DNA of 64,000 nt from Tenericutes bacterium 4572_104. Its GTDB lineage: Bacteria; Bacillota_I; Bacilli_A; Izemoplasmatales; UBA5603. The notes under the pieces are model-generated. The model was not told the DNA's origin and did not search any database. It saw only the letters and a list, made by a program, of their open reading frames with translations. The number at the start of each line of letters is the position of its first letter. Position 1 is the stretch's first letter. Shown here in pieces: positions 44,977 to 54,728 of the stretch. Location of the stretch: positions 21,859 to 85,858 of the forward strand of contig NBLG01000001.1 in assembly GCA_002084435.1 (NCBI GenBank). The letters run 5' to 3'. The translations under genes and the position numbers were made by a program.

Positions 44977-45843
44977 CTATTTTTTATTTTCCATTATAAT
45001 AATTTCTTTGGAATTAATTTTAAATCTTCTAATAAAATCTCTAAGTGAATAATCGCAGTAATTATATTCTTCTTCGGCTGCTTTTAAAATATAATTTTCA
45101 AATAAAGATAGTAAATTTCTTTCTTCAAATGCCTTCAACACAAATACAAGTCCGTATTCTTTGTTTATAACAATATGTTGTTGGTAGCTGCCTGAAGCTC
45201 TAAAGTCACCAAATGAATTTAACCAAAATAGATATCCATAACCAAATTTATCATAATCTAAGTTCAAATCATCATAATTGGTTTTGATTTGAAGTTTCGT
45301 AGCTTCCTCGAGGTATTTACTTGAAACTACTCTATGCGACTTCCACATTCCATCATTTAATAGTAACAAGCCAAACCTTGCCATATCATTAGCTGATAAA
45401 TATAATCTACTAGCTCCTAAACTATACCCCTTTAATTCATCCCATCTAGGTTTTTCAATACCAATTATTTTATAGAGATATTCATCTAAAAAATCATTTA
45501 ATGATTTACCTGTAACTTTAGAAACAATTGCGCTTAAGATAAAAGTTGCGTAATTATTATACATGAACACAGGAGTATCCAATCTAATTAATTCTTTATC
45601 TACTAAAATACCAATCGCAATGGAAGTAAAAGCTTTTGAAACAGAATAAACATTTTCTTTTGTATCTTCATCAAATGAATACGCTGAAGCCTTAAACACT
45701 CTCGAACCATTCTTTAGCAACATCATAGAATGAATATTAATTGAGTCATCATCGATTTTATTAAATAAATCTACTAATAATCCTTTGTTTATATTTGCGT
45801 CTTTTACAGATGCTTTATTAAATTCTTCTCCTGGAAAAATCAT
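44977..45843 (-). CDS. Serine hydrolase of the beta-lactamase / class C PBP family with an internal deletion
   Basis: 288 aa. The nucleophile motif S-V-S-K (S-x-x-K) is near residue 68 and Y-N-N near 95 stands for the Y-x-N motif. There is no signal peptide. Between L-I-R-L-D-T-P-V and F-M-Y-N-N-Y-A-T-F, relatives have about 50-60 more residues including an H-L-L-T-M-type stretch; here they are missing in frame. S-x-x-K and Y-x-N are thus only about 25 residues apart instead of about 80. The C-terminal part (S-L-G-A-S-R-L, G-Y-G-Y-L-F-W) looks full. Activity is doubtful. The substrate of the family is unknown. Confidence 0.82.
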   Translation of the reverse strand: MIFPGEEFNKASVKDANINKGLLVDLFNKIDDDSINIHSMMLLKNGSRVFKASAYSFDEDTKENVYSVSKAFTSIAIGILVDKELIRLDTPVFMYNNYATFILSAIVSKVTGKSLNDFLDEYLYKIIGIEKPRWDELKGYSLGASRLYLSANDMARFGLLLLNDGMWKSHRVVSSKYLEEATKLQIKTNYDDLNLDYDKFGYGYLFWLNSFGDFRASGSYQQHIVINKEYGLVFVLKAFEERNLLSLFENYILKAAEEEYNYCDYSLRDFIRRFKINSKEIIIMENKK

Positions 45844-45889
45844 CTAATACCTCCTAATTTTTATAAGAATTATACTATATTAATTTGTG

Positions 45890-47335
45890 TTATTTGTGAT
45901 TTTTAATGAATTCCTTATAAAAATATACAGCTTCAGCTAAAGCAGTTTTTTTAATTGATTCATTTTTACCATGAATTTTATTTAATTCTGACTGATCCAT
46001 TCTTACAGGAGAAAAACGGTAAACTGATTCCGTAATCTCTGAATAAAATCTTGAATCGGTTCCACCAAGCATTATATAAGGAGTAATTGAAACATCAGGA
46101 TAAGCTTTTTTTATCTCTTCTTTTACATATTTAAAAGCTAAATTATCAGTCTTAGATATTGGAGAAGCTTCTCTATTTTCTAGTATTTCATAACTAATAT
46201 CATATTTCTTAGCTATTTCAGCTAAAACACCTACAGATTCTTCTATATTTTGAATTGGATGTGTTCTCATATTACATATTACATATGCTTCAGACGGAAT
46301 AACATTACTAGCATCTGAACCCTTAGACATAGTAAAAGCTATTGTAGTTGATAGAAGGGCTCTTCCATAGGAATTAATCTTTGGTAAAAGCCATGTAATT
46401 AAAGGTTTAAACAACCACATATTACCGAATAAGAAACGATAACCAAATCCCATATATGGAGAAGCTAAGATGAAAAGATCTCTCACTTCATCAATCATTT
46501 TAGTTTTTAAAGGAAAATGATTTTCTACTTCAGTGATGAATTTAGATAATCTTGCAATCGGAGAGTTTTTAGGTGGAGTTGATGAATGTCCTCCACGACT
46601 TATTGCAGTGAACTTAACATCTACATATCCTTTTTCTAAAACACCAATTAAAGCCATTGGTTTTTTAACAGTTGGTAAAGCACGAGTCACTATAGCTCCG
46701 CCTTCATCTAAAACTATATATGGCTTTATCTTGTTCTTTTTAAGATAGTCAACTGCCATTTTTGCGCCAAATCCACTGATTTCTTCATCAGTAGAACTTG
46801 AAAGATAGATATCTTGTTCTGGAATAAAGCCCTCTTCTATTAATTCTTCTACAGCTTGAAAGAAGGAAAACAAGGTTGATTTAGTATCGAGTGTTCCTCT
46901 TCCATAGACTTCTGAATCAGTTATTTTTCCAGAAAAAGGTTCATCATTCCAGCCTTCTTTACTTGCAGGTACTACATCTTGATGAGCCATTAGAACCATT
47001 GGCCTTTCCTTGTTTTTTCCCTTCCATTTTAAAAGAAGTGATCCGCCTTCAAATTCAATTTTATCTAATTTTTCAAAAGTTTTAGGAAACAATGAATTCA
47101 TAACTTCATGTAACTTGTCAAACGATTCAATATTGTTTAATTCTTTTTTATAAGATAAAGTCTTAATTTGAATCATTTTACTAAAACGTTTAGCTAATAA
47201 ATCACTGTAACCTAAATCAACTTTTAAAGGTTCTTCTCCTTTACCTTTATCTTTAATTATCAATGTATTAATTAAGGCAATTATCATTAATAATACAAAA
47301 AGACTAAGTAATCCTAATAAAATATATAAAACCAT
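45890..47335 (-). CDS. Membrane-anchored M20 metallopeptidase / amidohydrolase
   Basis: 481 aa; one N-terminal membrane helix (about 3-26), then a PM20D1/CPS1-type M20 fold. Metal ligands: A-H-Q-D-V-V near residue 118, G-R-G-T-L-D-T-K with the bridging Asp, D-E-E-I as catalytic Glu, and later I-M-L-G-G-T-D-S-R and the final H-G-K-N-E. The anchor orientation is ambiguous. It follows a two-gene membrane pair (47347-48727) by 11 bases with an AGGAGG site, so a joint role in importing and cleaving N-acyl amino acids or peptides is plausible inference. Confidence 0.88.
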   Translation of the reverse strand: MVLYILLGLLSLFVLLMIIALINTLIIKDKGKGEEPLKVDLGYSDLLAKRFSKMIQIKTLSYKKELNNIESFDKLHEVMNSLFPKTFEKLDKIEFEGGSLLLKWKGKNKERPMVLMAHQDVVPASKEGWNDEPFSGKITDSEVYGRGTLDTKSTLFSFFQAVEELIEEGFIPEQDIYLSSSTDEEISGFGAKMAVDYLKKNKIKPYIVLDEGGAIVTRALPTVKKPMALIGVLEKGYVDVKFTAISRGGHSSTPPKNSPIARLSKFITEVENHFPLKTKMIDEVRDLFILASPYMGFGYRFLFGNMWLFKPLITWLLPKINSYGRALLSTTIAFTMSKGSDASNVIPSEAYVICNMRTHPIQNIEESVGVLAEIAKKYDISYEILENREASPISKTDNLAFKYVKEEIKKAYPDVSITPYIMLGGTDSRFYSEITESVYRFSPVRMDQSELNKIHGKNESIKKTALAEAVYFYKEFIKNHK

Positions 47336-47346
47336 TATTTTTCCTC

Positions 47347-47939
47347 CTAAATTAGTTTTTTATCATACATAAGTTTTGATATTCCAACAGTTAAAACTGC
47401 CATAATAGGTATTAAAATAGATACATTACCATTAACAAATTCAGGAATAAATATACTTAATACAATTATAAATATCATTGGAACTATAGCCATCTTCAAG
47501 TTATTCTTAAAATACTTATATCCTAAAGCTCCAAATAAGGTAATAATACCCCTAAAGACATAATTACAACTGTTGTTATTGATGAAAAAGCAACTGAAAT
47601 AGTACCTACTACTTCGTTTTCAGGTGTGTTGATTTTTGTTTTACAAATTTCAGTAGCATTCATTACACAAGGTACTTTTAAATTAATTAAATTTCCAGTT
47701 ATAAAGGCTAAATAAGTTGCACTAGTTCCTAGAATTGGTGAATAAGTCATCATTTCAATAAGGCCACCTGGTAAAAATACTAAAGATAAAACTAATACTC
47801 CAGTAAATAATCTGCCTCCATTTGGCCCAACTCCAGTAATAGCCCACATGCTTACAGGTGCTAAAAATATCACCATCAAACCAAGAACTATAAATATACG
47901 TCCATATTTATGCATTCTTTCGCGATATTTATCATTCAT
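47347..47939 (-). pseudogene. Membrane protein gene, partner of DUF5058, interrupted by one frameshift
   Basis: The first frame from ATG 47939 codes 138 aa with three or four membrane helices and stops at 47523. A second frame continues at once with G-A-L-G-Y-K-Y-L and two more hydrophobic segments and ends at a TAG at 47347-47349, 11 bases before the M20 gene. Adding one G to the four-G run (plus-strand CCCC at 47549-47552) joins both into a 197-aa protein reading S-L-G-G-I-I-T-L-F-G-A-L-G. So this is either a real single-base mutation or a base-calling error. The ATG overlaps the DUF5058 stop by one base. Function unknown; probably a permease subunit. Confidence 0.8.
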
Positions 47940-48727
47940 TAGTATATACCTCCCATACCAAGTAAAACAGCACTAGTCATTCCAATCAACATTGAAAATG
48001 TTAATTGAAAGTTTTCTAACCATTTCATCTTTTTATTTTGTACTAGATAATCAAATCCCATCATCGATAGAAATGAGATTACAAATACTACAAGAGGAAC
48101 AAAAGAAGTCATATGAATTACATTTCCAGTATAAGATCCATCTACTATTTCTTTAACGTTATAGCCAAACATTCTGGAAAATGCATCACCAAAATAAGTC
48201 GCGACCAATCCAATAAAAACAGATTGAAATAAAAGTGGCCCAAAGCTTCTTTCTTTTTTAGTGATTGCCTTATCAACTACTTTCTTTTGATATGACTTAA
48301 AGAAGAACAGGGTAAATAAACTCCCCCAAATAATCGCTATAGTCATAGTAAAAGCTATAGTCACAAAATCTTGAACGGTCATTGAAGTCGCAGTTATTCC
48401 TTCTGCGGCATTATTTACGGCTAACAACTCATAATGTAAGGCTCCAAGAACCGAAAGCCTAATCCAAGGCAAGGCAATACCAAGTAATCCGGACATTGTG
48501 ATAACTCCAATAAAAATGCCTATTGAAGGTAAAATTGTAAAGCTTATAGAAGAAATCATTGCTTTTTTGACTTGTTCTTTTGGCATTCCCAAAGCTTTTG
48601 ACTGTTTATAAGCTTCATATGCAAAGAATAAAGACCCGCATATAATAAAAAGCGTCACAAAAGCTCCAATGGCATATAACCACCACGCTTCTCTGACCGC
48701 ATCGATATTCGTTACTGCTAGTATCAT
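47939..48727 (-). CDS. DUF5058-family membrane protein
   Basis: 262 aa with about six or seven membrane helices. The N-terminal W-W-L-Y-A-I-G-A and S-I-S-F-T-I-L-P-S-I-G-I match what I know of DUF5058. Such genes sit beside a second small membrane protein and a peptidase or amidohydrolase, as here, and probably form a transporter for the enzyme's substrate or product; that is inference. GAGGGG abuts ATG 48736 but is nine bases from ATG 48727, so I use the latter. A terminator separates it from the Sel1 genes. Confidence 0.75.
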   Translation of the reverse strand: MILAVTNIDAVREAWWLYAIGAFVTLFIICGSLFFAYEAYKQSKALGMPKEQVKKAMISSISFTILPSIGIFIGVITMSGLLGIALPWIRLSVLGALHYELLAVNNAAEGITATSMTVQDFVTIAFTMTIAIIWGSLFTLFFFKSYQKKVVDKAITKKERSFGPLLFQSVFIGLVATYFGDAFSRMFGYNVKEIVDGSYTGNVIHMTSFVPLVVFVISFLSMMGFDYLVQNKKMKWLENFQLTFSMLIGMTSAVLLGMGGIY

Positions 48728-48788
48728 AATTATCATCCCCTCTTGATATTTATTTTATATCTTTTATTGAAAAATACAATCAAACTAT

Positions 48789-48817
48789 AAAAAAAAGTTA
48801 AGAAACCTTAACTTTTT
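48789..48817 (-). terminator. Terminator after the Sel1-repeat gene pair
   Basis: AAAAAGTTAAG (48792-48802) pairs with CTTAACTTTTT (48807-48817) around a four-base loop, T-run on the minus strand. It ends the 50-kb Sel1 pair before DUF5058. Confidence 0.85.
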
Positions 48818-50528
48818 AAATCATTATCAATTTTTCTTTAGCTGGCATGTAATTTAACTTTGAAGCTAAAGATAAATATTTTCTTGCCTTTTCTAAGTCT
48901 TTTTCAATTGAATCGAAACCTTCTAAATATAAACACCCCATAACGAATAAAGACTCTCCATCTTGAGGCTGTTTACAAGCTTCTTCTAAATAATTTAAGG
49001 CTTGTTTTGGCTCTTTATCCTTTAAGATAAAAAACATTCTAACCATAGCTTTCGCGTGATTTTTAGAAGCTGCTAATTCATAATAATATCGCGATATCTT
49101 ATCTGATTTTAAAGAAAACGATTCTTCTTTAAATAAGTTACCTAACATATACATAGAATAAATTTTATTTATTTCACTTGTATTTACAGAATTTATGTAT
49201 TCTACTAAAAGATCCTTTATCTGAATATAAATAGAATTTTTCTTTTTAGAAGACATCTTTTTATTATCAACAGTTTCATAAAGCAATTGAGCATATTTAT
49301 ATTTAGCTCCTTCATTACCGAATTCAATGGCTTTTTCAAACTCTGATATCGCCAATTTTAAGTCAGGTTTTACTCCTATTCCCTTTTCATAAAATATACC
49401 AAGCCAATAATGAGCTAATTGATTTCCCTTTTCATTAGCCGCAATCATATATTGAAATGCCATTTTTTTAGAAGCCCCTTGGATTTGATTTCTATAATGA
49501 AGTAATCCGAGATTAATTAAAGCATCAGTTTCATTGTTTTTAGCCGCTTCAAAATAATAATCCTTAGCGCGTTGATAATTAATCTCAACGCCATATCCTA
49601 AGCGATAAATTTCTCCTAAGGCATTCATTGCTTTGTGATTTCCTCTTGTTTGAGCTATTAATAAATATTCTTTTGCCTTTATATAATCTTCTTCAACTCC
49701 TCTTCCGTATAAATAACTTAGTCCAAGTCCTAAATATCCCATGGTATTATCCATTTTTAATAGATCATTAAAATATCCATTGGCTTTTTCATAGTTTATC
49801 TTTGTAAATTCATTACCTTCATAGTAAGCAAAGCCAACTTTTATTAAAGCTTCTTCATTCATTGTTTTGGCTAGTAGTTCAGTATAATAAAATTCCATTT
49901 CTTGAAGGTAAAGAAGTGATTTTTTCTTTAGATAAGGATGAGAATTGTGATAGAGTTCAATTAAATAATTTATAGCCTCTAAATCAGCTTTTTCCGCAGC
50001 TTTATCAAGCCAAAAAAAGCCGTTTTCATAATCTTTTTTGATTTTTTTAGCATTTAAATAAAGCCATCCTAAATGATACATTCCTCTAGCGACCTTGCTT
50101 TTAGCTGAACGTTCAAACAAATCTCTAGCTTTTAATTCATCTTTTTTACAACCAATACCCTTTAAATAGAAAACACCTAGTTTATGAAAAGCAAAAACAT
50201 CGCTTGCGTTAACTGCATTTTGTAACATCTTAAATGCTTTTTTCTTGTTTTTTCTATATCCTAAACCATTGAGATACATTTCACTTAGTTTAACCATAGC
50301 TTCTGTATATCTTAAGTCTTTGGCTTTTAAAAGATATTCAATTGCTTCTTTATATTCCTCTTTTTCAATAAAGTATTTTCCAACATTAAAATAACCTACT
50401 GGGTTATTCAAATCAGCTGCTTTTTTATAATAAGTAAAGGCTAATTCTATATTTTTAACAGTATCTAATCCATAAAAATACTTATCTCCTAAATCGTTTA
50501 ATTCTTTTGGAGTTTGATTAATACTCAT
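48816..50528 (-). CDS. Sel1-like repeat protein (large)
   Basis: 570 aa built almost wholly of Sel1-type helical repeats of about 36 residues (pattern A-x-x-x-L-G-x-x-Y-x-x-G-x-G-V-x-x-D-x-x-K-A). At least ten units can be counted, for example near residues 10, 45, 80, 116, 150, 260, 295, 330, 365 and 525. There is no signal peptide or membrane helix, so a cytoplasmic scaffold is likely. It starts one base after the smaller Sel1 gene. No catalytic domain. Confidence 0.87.
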   Translation of the reverse strand: MSINQTPKELNDLGDKYFYGLDTVKNIELAFTYYKKAADLNNPVGYFNVGKYFIEKEEYKEAIEYLLKAKDLRYTEAMVKLSEMYLNGLGYRKNKKKAFKMLQNAVNASDVFAFHKLGVFYLKGIGCKKDELKARDLFERSAKSKVARGMYHLGWLYLNAKKIKKDYENGFFWLDKAAEKADLEAINYLIELYHNSHPYLKKKSLLYLQEMEFYYTELLAKTMNEEALIKVGFAYYEGNEFTKINYEKANGYFNDLLKMDNTMGYLGLGLSYLYGRGVEEDYIKAKEYLLIAQTRGNHKAMNALGEIYRLGYGVEINYQRAKDYYFEAAKNNETDALINLGLLHYRNQIQGASKKMAFQYMIAANEKGNQLAHYWLGIFYEKGIGVKPDLKLAISEFEKAIEFGNEGAKYKYAQLLYETVDNKKMSSKKKNSIYIQIKDLLVEYINSVNTSEINKIYSMYMLGNLFKEESFSLKSDKISRYYYELAASKNHAKAMVRMFFILKDKEPKQALNYLEEACKQPQDGESLFVMGCLYLEGFDSIEKDLEKARKYLSLASKLNYMPAKEKLIMI

Positions 50529-50529
50529 A

Positions 50530-51468
50530 TCAATACCCCCTTATTTCAAATAATGCTTCTTTAGCTGGTTCATAATTTTTAGAAGCTAATTCATAAAAAG
50601 ATGCGGCTTTTATATATGATGAAGGAACTCCGATTCCTTCTTCATAAAATTTACCTATTTTATAATATAATTTTGGTTCTTTTAATTCAGAGTATTTTAA
50701 TAATATTTTAAATGCTTTATTCTTTGATTGTTTAACACCTAAACCTTTTAGATAAACATCGCTTAAAGTAAATATCGCTTCTAAATGATGTTCTTTAGCA
50801 GCTATTTCTAATAACATAATAGCTCCTTCAAATTCATCTTTTGCAAGCATGGCTTTAGCTGCTAAATACAGTTCTTCTTTCGTTCTCGCATCGCTTTTAC
50901 TTTTTGACCCCATCAAACGAAAATAATTCATAGCTTCAATACTACCAAAAGATAATGCTTTGTTTAACCATATATAAGCATTATCCATTGATTTCTTCAA
51001 GCCTTTTCCTTCTAAATAAAAACTTCCTATTTTATACATTGCATAGGGTTCATTATATTTTGATAGTTTAACATAGAGTTCAATGGCTTTTTTTAGAGAT
51101 TTTTTAACTACTTTGCCTTCTTCATAGAATTTAGCTATTTTTAACATTGCTAGATGACTATCGTTTTTAGCGGCTGCTTGATATAGTTCAAAGGCTTGAT
51201 TTAAATCGGATTTTGTTCCCTTTCCCTCTTCAAAACAAACTCCAAGCATATAGATGGCATTGGGATATAATCCTTCCCAAGCTTTTCTGAAATTTTTAAA
51301 AGCTAAGGAGTAATCTTGATTTACGTATTGTCCATAAAAATACATAAGCCCTAAAAAATATGCGGCTTCTGTTTGGGTTTTAGCTAATTTTTTAAAAACG
51401 GGATAAGCATCTTTATAGTTTTTTATACTATAATTTTTTATTGCTTGTTTTAAAATTAGTTCTGCCAT
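50530..51468 (-). CDS. Sel1-like repeat protein (small)
   Basis: 312 aa with about seven or eight Sel1 repeats, the clearest being A-A-Y-F-L-G-L-M-Y-F-Y-G and Y-K-I-G-S-F-Y-L-E-G-K-G-L. No export signal. Organised as a pair with the 570-aa Sel1 protein, with stop and start almost touching, so it probably arose by duplication and the two may bind each other. AAGGAGTA precedes the ATG. Confidence 0.87.
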   Translation of the reverse strand: MAELILKQAIKNYSIKNYKDAYPVFKKLAKTQTEAAYFLGLMYFYGQYVNQDYSLAFKNFRKAWEGLYPNAIYMLGVCFEEGKGTKSDLNQAFELYQAAAKNDSHLAMLKIAKFYEEGKVVKKSLKKAIELYVKLSKYNEPYAMYKIGSFYLEGKGLKKSMDNAYIWLNKALSFGSIEAMNYFRLMGSKSKSDARTKEELYLAAKAMLAKDEFEGAIMLLEIAAKEHHLEAIFTLSDVYLKGLGVKQSKNKAFKILLKYSELKEPKLYYKIGKFYEEGIGVPSSYIKAASFYELASKNYEPAKEALFEIRGY

Positions 51469-51533
51469 ATCTTACTCCTTACTTTATATATATTGTATAA
51501 TAAATAATTTAATTAAAACAAGTTAAACATTAA

Positions 51534-54500
51534 TTATATTACTCTTTTTATAGTTTTATCCATTATTGAATATAAATAACAACGAACTTCTTTGTTTGTT
51601 TTACTTGATATATAATCAAAATACCCCTGTAATTGCTCTTTGTATGCTTCATCATCAATATGTTTTAATTTATAATCAATAATATAAAACATATTATCAT
51701 ACTCTACTAACAAATCAATTATACCATGTTTTAACGTATCTAAAGAATTATCATAGAATTCCCATTCTTGATAAATCTTAGGATGCATTTCTAAATCAAG
51801 CAATTCTGAATTAACTAAATATTTTAAAGATTCCTTTAATCTGTTATCCTTAATCATTTTAAGGCTATCCTCTAAATTATAGAAATCGACTTGTTCTAAT
51901 ATATGGTGTATATAATCACCATAGGTAATAGATTCAATAATTTCATCGTTTAAAATATTATTATTTTTTTTAGAATAAGCTTTTTTAGTTTTTGGCTTTG
52001 GATTAAAATTAAAACTTTTAATATTTATAATTTTCTTAGAATTAATAATGTTTTCTTTTTTATCTTTATTTAAATTTACTTCTGGTATATATGAATGACT
52101 TCTATTAAATATGGTAGTTGAAGATAAAAAATCCATATAAGAATTATATTTCATACGTATATAGCTATCTACATATCCTGTTTCATCTAGACTTTTTTTG
52201 TCTTCTTTAATAGCTTCATCATCAACTATCATAATTATATGTTCTTTAGCTCTAGTAAGCGCCACATAAAACAATCTAATTCTTTCAGATATATATTCTT
52301 TCCTAGCTTTTTCTAAATATAAATAGCGCATAAAAGTTGGATAATATCCTTCTTCTATTACATTAGTGATTATTCCGTAATGATTATCACAGATGAAGAA
52401 GTCTTTATTATCTTCAAAATTAAATTTTTTAGATAACCCTAATAAATATACTAGAGGAAACTGCAAGCCCTTAGAAGCGTGCATAGTCATAATTTTAACT
52501 GCGTCGATATCTTTTTCTTCTTGCGAATATTCAATATCCCAATCAAAGTGTTGTTCTATATCATCTAAATAAGCAATCAAATCATCAAAATTAAAGCATT
52601 CAAAACCTTTAATGTTTCTTAAGAAGAAATCGAGTTTTTCTTCTTTTTCACTAGGATTATCAAGATATTTTAAGGCATGGTATAGATTTATTGTTTGATA
52701 TACTTCTAAAATAAAGTCGTATAGCGGTAAATCAAACATTATTTCTAATAAATATGAAATTGTTTCATAAATCTTAGTGAATTCTTTATATTTTTTTAAT
52801 ACCTTTAAGTCATCTAGCTGTTTTATCTCTTCTTTTATTAAAAAACTAATTATTTCTTCATCTTTAATTTGATAAACGAATGACCTCGTTACTGAATAAA
52901 ATACCTGTTTAAAATTATCTTTTAAATACTCTTCATCATAAAAACAACGGATAAGTTTTAAAAAGCTTGTCAAAAATAACATTTCTTCACTTACTAAAAA
53001 AGGTTCTTTACTATATAGATTTACTGGAATACCATTGTTGCTTAAATATTTAGATATCTGATTAAAATCGGTTTTACGATCAATTAATATAGCTATATCA
53101 CTAAATCTTAAAGGGCGAAAGCTCTTTGTTTTTATATCCAATATTTTCTTGTTTTGAATTCTCTCTAAAATATCAGAAGCTAAAAGCTTTATTTCAATCT
53201 TTGTTCTGTTTAATAAAGGGTCAGCTTCTTTTTCTGTTTTGGAATTATATCTTATTAATTGAATTCCATAATTATCAAATTTATCTTCTGCTTCATATTC
53301 TGTTAAACCAAAGATTAGACTTTGATTATCTTGATAGTTAATTCCCCCTATTTTTTCATCCATAGTATGGGTAAAACAGAGATTAATATCTTTAATAATT
53401 TGTTTTCTTGATCTGAAGTTTTCTCTTAAATCTATTACTTTGCCTTTGTTAGTTTTTGAATATTCATGGTATTTATCAAGGAAGTTTTTAGGATTTGCGT
53501 CTCTAAAGCCATAGATTGATTGTTTCATATCACCTACCATAAACAAATTATTATTAGCTATTAGGTTAAGAAAATATACCTGTAAATCATTAGTATCTTG
53601 ATATTCATCAACCATAATCTCTACTATATTATATTTATAATAATCTCTTATTTCAGGGTTTTCTTCAAGCAACTTAATCGCAAATGCAAAGATATCTCTA
53701 AAGTCGTAGAGATTTTGTTTCTTCTTTTCAACTTGTAATAAATTTAGGTATTGTTTTGTAAGGTTTAGCAATTCTAAAGAGAGTGATTTAGTTTTTAAAA
53801 CATTATTTATTAAAACTGTTTTTGATGTAGCTTTAGAGGTTTCAAAAATAGTTTTTATTTGAATTAATTGATCTTTTAATAGTTTATGGTATCTCTTAAA
53901 TTCATCTTTTATAGGATTGTCTTTTTTAATACCTGGACTTCTTGGAAAATCAATGTTTATAAGAATATTTATAAATTCATCAAAGTCATCTTTTTTTGAT
54001 AATGAAACAATAATATTATCTATAACACTAATATAATCTATAATTTTATCAGTTTCATAACCGGATATTTCTCGTCTTAAATTATTAAATGTTCTAACAA
54101 ACTCATTAAACAAATCATAGATATATTCTTTAAATTCAAGATAGAAATCTTCTACTATATCTTCTTTGAAATATCTTTCTTCAAAACTATTGATATAATT
54201 TATTGTATTAGGTTGTTTATTTAAAAATTTAGCCAATTTTATTATACTATCATAAACTAAATTATCTCCTCTTTGAAATAGAGAGAAAACGAATTCTTTA
54301 AAAGAACTAGTAGATTGTATATAATTATCTTTTAAAACTTTTTCAAGTGTTTCTTCTTCTAATTTCATTAGTCTGATTTTATCAGCTATGCTTATTGATT
54401 TTGGCAAGTCTAAAAGATAGTGATATTGTTTTACCAAAGATAAACAAAAAGAATCAAACGTAGAGATAACTGCTTGATTTATTCTTTTTAATTCTAAATC

Positions 54501-54728
54501 TAATAAAGAATCATTCATAATAGCTAGGGTAATTCTCGATTTCATTTCTTTAGCAGCTGCGTTTGTAAATGTTAGAATTATTAATTCATCTATATGAGTT
54601 CCCTCTTCTAAGTATTTAATCACGCGTTCTTTTAAGACCCCAGTCTTACCAGAACCCGCTCCTGCACTTACTAATATATTTGTGTGTCTTAAATTAATGG
54701 CTTCTAATTGAGAAGGCGTATATTTCAA
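51534..54728 (-). CDS. addA: ATP-dependent helicase/nuclease AddA
   Basis: UvrD-type helicase plus nuclease for double-strand break resection, 1064 aa, somewhat shorter than Bacillus AddA. Walker A is S-A-G-A-G-S-G-K-T near residue 23; V-D-E-Y-Q-D-T-N-D (motif II), D-M-K-Q-S-I-Y and the M-T-M-H-A-S-K-G-L-Q-F-P motif follow. The C-terminal RecB-like nuclease has G-I-I-D-L-L and I-I-D-Y-K. The start is TTG, overlapping the addB TGA as TTGA, with GGGGTGA upstream. Confidence 0.93.
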   Translation of the reverse strand: MKYTPSQLEAINLRHTNILVSAGAGSGKTGVLKERVIKYLEEGTHIDELIILTFTNAAAKEMKSRITLAIMNDSLLDLELKRINQAVISTFDSFCLSLVKQYHYLLDLPKSISIADKIRLMKLEEETLEKVLKDNYIQSTSSFKEFVFSLFQRGDNLVYDSIIKLAKFLNKQPNTINYINSFEERYFKEDIVEDFYLEFKEYIYDLFNEFVRTFNNLRREISGYETDKIIDYISVIDNIIVSLSKKDDFDEFINILINIDFPRSPGIKKDNPIKDEFKRYHKLLKDQLIQIKTIFETSKATSKTVLINNVLKTKSLSLELLNLTKQYLNLLQVEKKKQNLYDFRDIFAFAIKLLEENPEIRDYYKYNIVEIMVDEYQDTNDLQVYFLNLIANNNLFMVGDMKQSIYGFRDANPKNFLDKYHEYSKTNKGKVIDLRENFRSRKQIIKDINLCFTHTMDEKIGGINYQDNQSLIFGLTEYEAEDKFDNYGIQLIRYNSKTEKEADPLLNRTKIEIKLLASDILERIQNKKILDIKTKSFRPLRFSDIAILIDRKTDFNQISKYLSNNGIPVNLYSKEPFLVSEEMLFLTSFLKLIRCFYDEEYLKDNFKQVFYSVTRSFVYQIKDEEIISFLIKEEIKQLDDLKVLKKYKEFTKIYETISYLLEIMFDLPLYDFILEVYQTINLYHALKYLDNPSEKEEKLDFFLRNIKGFECFNFDDLIAYLDDIEQHFDWDIEYSQEEKDIDAVKIMTMHASKGLQFPLVYLLGLSKKFNFEDNKDFFICDNHYGIITNVIEEGYYPTFMRYLYLEKARKEYISERIRLFYVALTRAKEHIIMIVDDEAIKEDKKSLDETGYVDSYIRMKYNSYMDFLSSTTIFNRSHSYIPEVNLNKDKKENIINSKKIINIKSFNFNPKPKTKKAYSKKNNNILNDEIIESITYGDYIHHILEQVDFYNLEDSLKMIKDNRLKESLKYLVNSELLDLEMHPKIYQEWEFYDNSLDTLKHGIIDLLVEYDNMFYIIDYKLKHIDDEAYKEQLQGYFDYISSKTNKEVRCYLYSIMDKTIKRVI

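Noticed and set aside
47545..47556. Programmed ribosomal frameshift in the DUF5058 partner gene
   Set aside because: The heptamer is not a good slippery site for a -1 shift (GGG would re-pair with AGG), and no downstream stimulator was evident; a single-base indel explains it better.
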